64,000 nt of DNA from NCBI GenBank assembly GCA_029721435.1, contig CM056574.1, positions 3,919,001 through 3,983,000 of the forward strand, written 5' to 3'. The notes beneath the pieces were generated by a model. It was not told the DNA's origin, made no database searches, and worked only from the letters and a program-made list of their open reading frames with translations. This stretch comes from Gymnothorax reevesii (lineage: Eukaryota > Chordata > Actinopteri > Anguilliformes > Muraenidae). Each line of letters begins with the position of its first letter. Position 1 is the stretch's first letter. Below are positions 22,678-31,620 of this stretch, one piece after another. Made by a program: the position numbers and the translations under genes.

Positions 22678-23890
22678 TTAAGACCAGGAAGACACTCACC
22701 TTACACAAAGTGACTTACAGAAACCAGAGTATGGATAGGATATATCTCCCTCGCAGAGAAGGCGGATTAGGCCTTACAGAGATCAACCACGCCTACAGGG
22801 CAACAGTTGTTAGCATGGGACAGTACCTAAAGAGCACTAAGGAGGATGTGATGAAAATGGTTGCACAACAACATGCTGAGACTTTACCCCAGCAGACGTC
22901 TCTCATGAAACTGGCTGAAAACTTTGCTGGAGACATCTTTGAAGAGAGACGAGGAAACAAACTGACACAGGCAACCAAGCTAGCAAGAAATGCACGGGCA
23001 AAATTCAGCAAAATGGAACAGAGTCGCAGAATGGACAGATGGAAGCAGCACCGTAGGGCTGGACGCTTCCAAGAAGAACTGGAAAAGGATTACATCGACA
23101 AAGAGGGATCAATACAGTGGCTGAAGAATGGAGAGCTGGGATTCGATGGAGAGAGAATTATAGTTGGAGCCCAATATCAGGGGCTTTTAACAAATGGCTT
23201 TCAGAAGATGGCAGGAATATCACAAAACGATCTATGTAGATTCTGTCATATAACAGTGTGAAACATTTAGTATCAGGCTGCCAAACCCTCCTGTCAGATG
23301 GATATTATACCTCCCGCCACAGTAAGATCTGCAAATACCTGCCCTGGAAAATATGCAAAGACCTGGAAGTGGAAGCCAAGGAGAAAATATGGGACCATGA
23401 ACCAGCACCAGTGGTCTCTAACGGGAAAGTAACGATCTTCTACGACAAAGTCATCCCAACTGGAAGGTTCATGGAGGGAGGTGCAATAAAACCAGACATT
23501 GTCATCTGGAATAGGCAGGAGAAAAGTGCCAAAATTATAGATTTCACTGTCCCCAATGATTATGGACTTAACAGAGCAGAAAGAGAAAAGGTAACAAAAT
23601 ACCAAGATCTAAAAAATGACCTAAAAACAACTTGGTCATTGAAAGAAATTCATATAATAACTGTGGTGGTCGGTGCAACGGGGCTTATGAAGAAAAACCT
23701 GAAGAACTACATGGAGGCCATCCCCGGTTGTCCTAGTACCCAGGAAGTACAGCTATCCGCAATCAAAGGAACGGTTACCATCTTGAAAAGAGCCCTTGGA
23801 TACAATGCCAAGAATGCTTAGGGTGTAACTATAGACCCCTGGAAAGGGGCCCATTACACACTATAAGAAGAGAAATGAGGAAAATGAATA

Positions 23891-24375
23891 GTGAAAAGCC
23901 CTACACATGATCAGTCTCAGAAGAGTTTTTCTCAGAAATCTACATTACATTCCCACACCAGAATTCATATATATTCAGTGTATTGAGTGCCAAAAGTGTT
24001 TGTCTGAGATTGTAATTTGACTCTGTATCAAAGAGTTCATACTGGTAAGAAATTGTACAAATGTACAGGGTGTGCTAGGCGTTTTTCTGAAAAATATGAA
24101 TTAAGCTTGCACGAAAAACTCATTCGGATGTGAAGCCTTTCTAATGCAGTCAATGCCAGAAGTACTTTTACAGACAATATACTTTGTCTGCACCGAAGAA
24201 TCTGCTCGGGTGAAGAACCCTTCAGATGTACTTGGTGCGAGTGGTGCAGCCCAGCACCAGCTGATTTAAAGAGCCTCTGAAGAATTCATACAGCTGGGAA
24301 GCTCTATGAACGTCTCAATTTTGGGAAGATATTTTCACGAAAAAGATGCTTTAAATATTCACAGAATCGGGCATA
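23891..24375 (+). pseudogene. Downstream zinc-finger remnants of the interrupted gene
   Basis: Directly after the LINE, sequence resumes with GTGAAAAGCCC, the linker codons interrupted at 17580. About five decayed C2H2 units follow: Cys pairs and HTG(K)K-type linkers remain recognisable (for example a LYKCTGCARRFSEKYELSLH-like segment near 24050), but deletions and stops break every frame. This part had degenerated independently of the intact fingers upstream, so the original stop was probably near or before these units. Confidence 0.75.
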
Positions 24376-24760
24376 CAGCTGGGTGGCCAACTTTTGGTTC
24401 AGCTGTTGCAATTCCAGTTACTGACGTCTCAATCCGGCGTTCCAATGAAGGTCAGAAAAGTTCAGTTTTGTTGTTTGTTTTGTAGTCAACAATCTACCAC
24501 TAATGATGATGCAATGGCAGTGCTCATGTAGGACGTCCAATAATAACCCCTGACTCCTGTATTACTGCAGTGCCCTCTACTGATACTGACACCCTCTGTT
24601 ATGAATTAGTGCCTTTGTTCATCCTCTTTGTATACAAAATTTCAACAGAAAAATAAGTGAAATAAAAAATGACTGAAGGAAAAGAATGATCATGAAAGAA
24701 GTATTTTCTCAGAAATGTGTGCCACAGGTATTGGAATCTCTTTACTCTTATTGGCCCTCA
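24376..24760 (+). other. Probable 3' flank of the zinc-finger gene
   Basis: Non-coding. An AATAAA hexamer at 24661-24666 could be the gene's poly(A) signal. Nothing else recognised. Confidence 0.35.
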
Positions 24761-24930
24761 TTTATCAAACTTACGTACACCAAAAAATGGGTGTACGTCA
24801 AATCTCCAGCAAGAGTCATCAAATATCAATCTTAACGTGAGCAAATGGTCCGCAAAAATCTCACGCCGGCTCTGACCAGGTGTACGCAAATCTGAAAACG
24901 GCAAACAATATGCAGGAACGAGTGCAGCTG
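24761..24930. mobile_element. MITE end of the CCCTCATTTATCAAAC type
   Basis: The block GGCCCTCATTTATCAAAC followed by ACGTACACC and GTGTACG motifs matches a very common fish DNA-transposon-derived repeat start. The opposite end is not identified, so it may be truncated by the SINE-like repeat downstream. Confidence 0.4.
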
Positions 24931-25042
24931 TCAAAATGAGTAATAAATCATATGCAGCGATGCGGACGTCATGCTGTTGTTGCTCTTATTAGTAAAATAC
25001 ATAAATAAATAGACTAAATAAATGAATGAATAAACTAAATAT

Positions 25043-25318
25043 AGCGGCTCAGTGGTTAGCACTGCTGCCTCACAGCAAGAAGGTTGTGCGTTCGAATCCG
25101 GCCTGGGGCCTTTCTGTGTGGAGTTTGCAGGTTCTCCCCGTGTTCGTGTGGGTTTCCTCCGGGTACTCCCACCCACAAAAACATGCATCATAGGAACACT
25201 CCAACCTGTACTCCTGACCAAGGAACTAGCTTTAGAACTGGAGTTGGTCCCTGGGTGCTGCTCCATGGCTGCCCACTGCTCCTAACTATAGGATGGGTCA
25301 AATGCAGATGACAAATTA
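25043..25318 (+). mobile_element. tRNA-headed SINE-like repeat
   Basis: The head GCGGCTCAGTGGTTAGCAC has a box-A-like core and TTCGAATCC (25091-25099) is a box B, the two internal RNA polymerase III promoter blocks, 40-odd bp apart as in tRNA-derived SINEs. The body includes GGAGTTTGCAGGTTCTCCCC and GGGTTTCCTCCGGGTACTCC, and the tail ATGGGTCAAATGCAGA, a combination very widespread in teleost genomes. It abuts the gypsy remnant. Confidence 0.7.
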
Positions 25319-26490
25319 CCCCGATCTTTTGCAAAGAATGTGAGGGGATTGTGATCACTGAAGACCTTCGTAGAAGTAGCTGAACAAGTCAAATAAACTT
25401 CAAAATGTTGTAAAGCCAAAACAAGTGTCAAACATTCTTTTTTAATTGTTGAATAGTTTTTTCTGATGTTAATCAAACTTTTTGGAAAATTAACAAACAG
25501 GATGATGTGTCTTCCTGCAGTAAAACTGTGCCTGCAACAATATCACTGGCATCAACAGCCTGAAATAAGAGAACTGCTGCATTTTTGAGGATAGCTTTCA
25601 GTTGGTCAAATGAATTTTGACATTTTTCATCCCAAACAAATTTTGCATTTTTATTAAGTAAATTTGTCAAAGGTTCAGAAATGATAGAGACATTTTTACA
25701 GAATTTTCTTTATTAGCCAGCCATCCCTAGAAATCTCATTAGTAGTCTTTTAGTTGTAGGCTCAGGAAATTCAGTGATAACTTTTTCATCAATTAGTCTG
25801 ACTTGACCCTGTCCTACAATATGACCTGAGTAAACAACTGTAGCTTTACAAAGGTCAGCTTGGCATCACTCACTCTCTGAAATAAGTTTCTGATGTAGGT
25901 GAGGTGCTCTTCGAAGCTGTCGCTGGTGATGATAACGTCATCAATATAGGCCTCACATCCTGGTAGTCCAGTGATCACTCTGTTTACCAGACGTTGGAAG
26001 GTGGCCGGAGAATTTTTCATTCCAAAGGGCATGACCTTGTATTGGTATAACTCATCTGGTGTGACGAAGGCAGACATCTCCTCTGCTCTGTCTCTTAGAG
26101 GGATCTGCCAGAAGCCCTTGAGGAGATCACATTTGGTAACACACTTTGACTGTCCAACTTTGTCAACGCAGTCATCAATCCTTGGAATAGGATATGAGTC
26201 CGTGTTTCCCTGTAGTCCATCACCATTCTATATGTTCTGTTGGGTTTCGGAACTAGGATGCATGGAAAACTGCAGTCACGGTTACTTGGCTCAACAAAGT
26301 CATTTTCAAGCTGGTTTTTAGCTTCTTGTTTACGGTATTTCCACTTCTCTGGATCCATCCTGCTGTTTTACAGGCTTGGCATTATCTTGTAGGATGACAT
26401 CATGGTAAACCATATCAGTCCTCAATAGAACATCAGGGAATATGTGACTATATTCAAATATGAGCTGCTTTAGCTGTTGTTGTTGAAAAA
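25319..26490 (-). pseudogene. Ty3/gypsy pol remnant: RT and RNase H
   Basis: In order on the minus strand: an RT entry block (about 26490-26360, IFPDV and AKPVKQQ), RT fingers and palm (26358-26095, FVEPSNRDCSFPCILVPKP), RT core (26077-25814, YKVMPFGMKNSPATFQRL and YIDDVII), the connection (25670-25473) and RNase H start (25476-25319, KKECLTLVLALQHFEVYL and SDHNPL). Several frame changes and missing linkers make it inactive. It has no LTRs in view. Its 3' part is cut by the SINE and its 5' part by the LINE that begins near 26490. Confidence 0.85.
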
Positions 26491-26534
26491 GGGTTCTCAA
26501 ACAAAGAAATCGATATGATTGTGGCTATTCTTTT

Positions 26535-29500
26535 TAGGGGTGGGCGATATAGCCTAAAATTTATATCACGGTATAATTTGAACCATTGACGGTAGACGGG
26601 ATATATCACGGTATACTTTGGTATGTTACAGTACTAACTGTTAACAGTATTAACAGCTTCTTAATAGGCACCAGAGCCCATGGTAAAAGCATTCAAGCAG
26701 GAAGCTGTTTTTTAAACTATTAAATAACATAAGTCAAGAATATGGCAAGAAAATTTATTGTGCAAAACTGTAATTGTACAAAACATAAAACAAGTAACTT
26801 CACTTTCAAGTTTCTTAACATGGAATATAAACATGCATGATATATAAATAATAAAAAATAGTACAACAAGGTAAAATGGGTAACTTTGAAATTGAAAATG
26901 ACTTGAATGTGCAAAACAACAATCAACTTTAGAGGTAAACTCAAGCCTGTAAACAAACATACCCAAACATATAGACACAAAATTATCAAATGGAGTGCAA
27001 AATCAATAAACTTAAGAAACTTTAGAGGTAGTTATGCTACAGTACTTCAACTCCAATAGCTTCCTTTGGTTTCGTTTCTGTAAACAAAATTTTGTGTTTG
27101 TTTTTGTGCTTCTCTCATACATGCAAGCAAACACTGAACATCATTTTTACACATTTACGGCAGATTTTTAGCCAAGAACACAAGCCTGTCCACATTCTCT
27201 GGCTTTAGTGCAGCTCGGTGGCACGTAACAATATTGCCACCTGTACTAAATGCCCTTTCTGATGGTGCACTGGTTGCCGGAATACACAAGTACTTCCGGG
27301 CCAGGCTTGCCACTCTAGGAAAATTTGCCTGGTGCAGCTTCCACCACTCTAATGGGTCGGCCTCTCCATCCACATCCAGTGCCTGCAGGTAGCTTTGTAG
27401 CTCTACCTCAATTGCATCTCTGTCAGCGAGAGCAGCTGGGCCAGGAATGGATGCCTTTTTGAAAAAGCTGCACAGGCTGCGCTTTACCTTCTTGGTCTGT
27501 CCAGCTTCAGCAGCTGCTGTGCTGGTATGTGGTGGTGAATGTGTGGATGATGCAGCTGACAAGTGCTTTTCCAGCAGGGCCTGAATTTCTGCCACTGCTT
27601 TTGTCTTGATGTAATCTTTTCGGTTGTCTGCTATGTATGATATTTTGAACCGTGGATCAACGAAGGAGGCCATATCCAGCAGGTCATCAGTGGCAGGATC
27701 AGCATACTTTTCATTTAAGTGCTGGAGAATGGTCCTCTTCATATGCTTTGTTAGTTCTGTGTCATCATCACCTGGAGCCAGAACCTTGTTGTTGAGGACA
27801 TGGAGCACAGGTTTAAGATAGGACACTCTAACATAGTCCTCGCCAGAAAGTGCATCTGTGAACTCCATCAGTGGACTGAGGGCCTTGTTTACTGACTCCA
27901 AGACATCAATGTCCTGCCAAGTAGGTACCAGGTGCCTGGTTTTTTTGTCCTCTTTCAGGACCTGTGTGATCGCTTTCTCCTGCTCTAGCACCCTCTCAAT
28001 CATTTGCTGCCGTGACCCCCATCCTGTTGGAGTCTCTGTGATGAGGCGGTGATGAGGCAGGTGTAGCTCAGCCTGGGCTTTGGCCAATGCTTTTCTCCTC
28101 TTATTTGTGTAAGAAAATGCACTCACAATTTTCTTACACACTCCAACTGCACGGTCAATCCGGGGCTCCTTCACACTCGCTTCTGTTGACAAAATTGTGA
28201 GAGATTATTGGTCCAGCTCCAGTAACAAAACACATAATACTAGAGTACATCAAGATATGGGTCTAAATACAAGCACAATCTAACACCAGATTACAATACA
28301 AAACAATATCTGTTCAATTCCATGATGAAGGCTTTTTTGACACATCTACATTTCCAGAAAAACAGGTAGGCTATCTGTACAATATTAAGGACATGGCAGT
28401 TGATACTCATGCTGTGTCAAATCTACAGGACAGAATTTCTCTGTTTTTTAATGACAGTTAAACTTGTGTCCATTGTGACCAGTGCCCATTGTGCCCTACA
28501 AAGCCAAAATGCAATAACTACATATTTTTCAAATTGAGTTTAGAAGTTAATTTATTGTTAATTAATTATTTGTGGTGATAACTGATTTTGTAACACCTGC
28601 TTTGTCTTGTGACTATATCTCATTTCCTATTACATAAGTACATAAAACATCACCATTATTGTAGCGGGATTGCGAATGGTTCCACTTGCCAGTGTATTCA
28701 CTGTAGGCGTGTAGGGAAATTGTCTTCTGGCCCTTTAAGACAAATAAACTTCTATAGCACTGCACTTTGCCTTTGTAGGGCAGCATTGTATCAAGCAAAG
28801 AACTGGCTATGCTTGCCATTATCCAACAAAAAATATAAACTTACCAATGGCCAGGTGAAGCCTGTGGCCGAAGCACTGGAGTCGTGTCCAATCATTGAGT
28901 CCCACTGCTTTAACGACATTAGCGCCGTTGTCAGTGATGATGCATACCTGCAACTCTTCGTAAAGTTCCCATGATGCGAGCGCTTCCCTGAGTCCCTGGG
29001 CAATCAACTCCCCTGTGTGATCGTCAGGGAAATACGATGTTTGCAGACATTTGCCGCACAACTTCCAGTCGTCGTTAATGAAGTGGATTGTCAGGCTGAT
29101 ATACGGGTCCATAGTGCGACTCGACCACAAGTCCGTGTGGTTGCATAGTGTTTTATGTCACGAAGCTCTTTTAACACTTCATTGCGAACCTTGTCATGCA
29201 GTCTGGCTACTTCCACCAGGCTAAAATATTTGCGGCTTGGTACCACGTAACGTTGATCAAGCGTCTTCACCATGCCTAAAAAGCCGCTTCTCTCTACGGT
29301 TTGGAAAGGCACCATGTCTTTGCACAAAAATATTGCGATGGACTTCGTTATGTCAGTCCACCGCTGGCTTTTTTGATCATACGCTACGCCTTTTGAAAAT
29401 GCCTGGGTGATAGACTACTGTTGTGTAGTGCCAACTTTTTTCCTTCCACTTTAAGACTGGCTTAGCTTTTGCGCGTCACCACGCCTACGTTGGCTTTCTT

Positions 29501-29836
29501 CATATTCCAGAACGTGTTTGGCTTTTAAATGATAAAACAGGTTACTCGTGTTTCCATGTTTAGCGATCACTGTCGCCCGGCATATCCTGCAGATTATGTT
29601 CTCCTGAGCACTATCTGACACCTTGTAGCCAAACCATGTCCATATCACAGACGTTGAGCCGGTCTTTTTTACGAGCTCCTCCTCCTCCATGCGATCACTG
29701 CTCGCAGCCATTTTTCTTCCTTCCTTGTTGTGGTGACACAATGAACTATCGCGATAGGAAGGTATAACCCTAAATCTCTACCGTTGGTCAAATTTATACC
29801 GCATACCGTTTATACCTTTTATACCGCCCACCCCTA
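26535..29836 (-). mobile_element. hAT transposon, near full length, with 8-bp target duplication
   Basis: Termini are TAGGGGTGGGCG at the left and its reverse complement (CGCCCACCCCTA) at the right, the common hAT/ZBED-type end. The perfect 8-bp duplication ATTCTTTT occurs at 26527-26534 and 29837-29844. Subterminal regions carry repeated TATCACGGTAT and ATACCG motifs. It encodes a BED-finger hAT transposase on the minus strand and is the best preserved DNA transposon in the window, so it is probably a recent insertion. Confidence 0.95.
27155..29741 (-). pseudogene. hAT transposase with BED zinc finger and spliced last exon
   Basis: Exon 1 starts at 29741: a BED finger (CRICRATVIAKHGNTSNLFYH, residues about 50-70), then the N-terminal domain (QRWTDITKSIA, KDMVPFQTVE) and the RNase H-like start (WSSRTMDPYISLTIHFI, VCIITDNGANVVKA, CFGHRLHLAIG). 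It ends at 28845 with donor GTAAG. The acceptor CAACAG precedes 28182, giving a 662-bp intron. The last exon (28182-27155) carries IDRAVGVCKKIV and the hAT dimerisation domain (DPLEWWKLHQANFP, CIPATSAPSERAFSTGG). Damage: TAA at 29451-29453, TAG near 29414 and a one-base loss near 29137. Otherwise intact; a related active copy is likely elsewhere in the genome. Confidence 0.88.
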
Positions 29837-31027
29837 ATTCTTTTATATGCTGATGATATTGTCTCATTAGCTGCATGCAAACAAGATTTGCAGAGTATGT
29901 TAAATCGAGTTTCAGATTGGTGTTGGAAATGGAGACTTGTGATTAATCAGGAGAAAACCCAAATTGTTCATTTTAGAAAACAGGCTGTACAAAGAAGTTC
30001 ATTTGTATTTAATTTTGATTCAACACCATTGACATATGGAAATGAGTATAAATACCTTGGCCTGACATTAGATGAACACCTGACCTTCAAACCAGCTATT
30101 GGTATTCTATCAGACTCAGCTGGCAGAGGTTTGGGCTCTGTACTGAGCGAAGTTAAGAACTGTAGAGACCAAGGCTTCAAGGCATTTACCCAACTGTACA
30201 AATCTTGTGTAAGTCCTGTCTTAGACTACGCAGCGGGGGTCTGGGGTTTTTATGAACGGACTAAATCTGACACAGGTCAGTACAGAGCTATCCACACTTT
30301 CTTCAGAGTTCATAAACATACACCAATAGCTGCCATGTGTTGAGACATGGGTTGGGAACCGTCAAAAGTTAGGCATGAATGTGAAATGCTCGTCTATGGA
30401 ATAGATTGGTAAATATGCCTGAGCATAGACTGACTAGAGAGATTTGCAACTGGGAAAAATCAAAGGTATCTCCTTGGGCCAGAGAGGTGAAATCTTTATT
30501 TTCCACTTGTGATCTGTCATATATATTTCACAATAGATCAAGTTTCACTATTCGAGACATTTAAAAAATTTATTTTTCAACAACATAAAGAAAAAAGGTC
30601 TGTAGAAATATGGAATGAACCCAAATTAAGAACATATTGCCTTATGAAAAAACACATATGAAGTAGAAAAATATGTTGAACAAAATACATCCAAAATGCA
30701 AAGATCCCTCTGCGCCCAGTTATGTTCCGGCACTTTACCTCTGGCCATAGAGAAGGGCAGGTTTAGGGGTGTACCTGAGGAACAGAGACTTTGCCTGCTC
30801 TGTGATTTAGGACAGATCGAAAATGAGATTCATTTTATGTTCCTTTGTCCTCTGTACGATGAACTTAGACATGTGTTTTTTGAAAAAATGAGTTTGTTAT
30901 TCAATGGTTTCTTTTACCTGGATGATTATGAAAAACTTGAATTATGTTTCAGAATAGGAGTTTTTCATACAGTTAACTTTATTTGTGGAACATGGGAAAA
31001 GAGAAGATGTGCAGTACCTTTGAGTTG
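29837..31027 (+). pseudogene. LINE reverse transcriptase C-terminal half
   Basis: The frame opens at the hAT junction with LLYADDIVSLAACKQDL, the RT active-site box, followed by WRLVINQEKTQIVHFRK, YKYLGLTLDEH, PVLDYAAGVWGF and YRAIHTFFRVHKHTP. A stop at 30341 and a frame change follow; a further piece at 30696-31028 has a zinc-knuckle-like end (CLLCDLGQIENEIHFMFLC). The aspartates are intact. The first residues of the box are supplied by the segment left of the hAT element (26491-26534). Confidence 0.8.
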
Positions 31028-31273
31028 AATTTGGTAATATATACAGTATGTAGTCCATATGTGCAGGTATAAGTGTATGTATATTTTTCCTTATTTTTGT
31101 TTATGTTTTGTTTATTTCTTTACGCTCTCTTTCGTGTCGTTTGTCATGTTTATTGTGTTATTAGCCCATGTGGGTTGGGCACCTTGAGTTCATGACACGT
31201 AAATAAAATATCCATTTGTAAGCTAAAGCACACCATTTTTGCAGTAAAAACGGAGAGGAACTTGAGTAGCCTC

Positions 31274-31594
31274 TGTTATGCTATGGCATAACAATTTGCT
31301 ACAGCAAATCGAACAGCAAGGGATGGCAGAAAAAATGTTTAAACTTGAACAGAGTTAATAAAATAAAACACTGACCAAGATTGATAATATAAAAAATGAG
31401 ATGGTTACAGAGATGGGGTTGCTTTGTGCAATGTTCTCGGACAGGAAAATGCTCCAACACAGGCAAAAATCCACAAGCTTCACAAGTCTTGAAAAGAGTG
31501 ACAGGTCTGGTCAAATGTATCCTTCTCCTCGCAATTTCTCCCACTACTTTACTCTTTTAGTTTTTCTCCTTATATACTCTTTTTGCAGCCCCAA
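31274..31594 (-). repeat. Gypsy LTR fragment, reverse orientation
   Basis: This matches the reverse complement of the LTRs at 34424-34904 and 42811-43243: shared blocks include AACACTGACCAAGATTGAT, GGTTGCTTTGTGC and GAGAAGGATACA-type sequence. It begins TGTTATGC..., the complement of the LTR end CATAACA, and stops before the distal part. It is joined directly to internal integrase sequence of copy A, so the two are in opposite orientations. Confidence 0.75.
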
Positions 31595-31620
31595 GTCAGG
31601 GAAAATCAAGTCAGGGAAAA

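Larger units (their letters stand above)
20577..23821 (+). pseudogene. R4/Dong LINE ORF, C-terminal RT, zinc knuckle and endonuclease
   Basis: The plus-strand continuation has three parts. RT thumb (20577-20708): VVTYGFGIIDWPQ, reached by a one-base shift near 20600. After the nested TTAA element, 22682-23261 carries IYLPRREGGLGLTEIN and a long basic region ending in a Cys-rich knuckle CRFC. Then 23258-23821 supplies HLVSGC and the endonuclease, with PDIVIWN, IIDFTVPNDYGL and a KYQDLKNDL block, the PD-(D/E)XK layout of restriction-like LINE endonucleases. A frameshift between CRFC and HLVSGC (about 23260) splits the knuckle. The catalytic Asp residues look intact. Confidence 0.88.
17584..23890. 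mobile_element. R4/Dong-clade (Rex6-like) LINE with inverted 5' half
   Basis: The element sits inside the zinc-finger gene between two copies of GTGA (17580-17583 and 23891-23894), the probable target duplication. Its left 3.0 kb (17584-20576) is on the minus strand and encodes the N-terminus and most of the RT. Its right part (20577-23890) is on the plus strand and continues the RT, then a zinc knuckle and a restriction-like endonuclease. About 35 bp around AAAATATCTGCAAGTCC occurs at both the left edge and the inversion point in opposite orientation. This is the arrangement expected from twin priming. A TTAA-type element is inserted at 20713. R4/Dong LINEs have a single reading frame and a PD-(D/E)XK endonuclease, as seen here. 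Confidence 0.9.
26491..31215 (+). mobile_element. 5'-truncated LINE, split by a hAT transposon
   Basis: LINE sequence occupies about 26491-26534 and resumes at 29837 after a 3.3-kb hAT insertion. The 3' end near 31210 has AATAAA at 31202-31207. Coding potential begins just before the RT active-site box, so most of the element is missing. The clade is unclear: the RT resembles a group found in fish, corals and lancelets (Jockey/CR1/RTE-X range). Confidence 0.75.
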
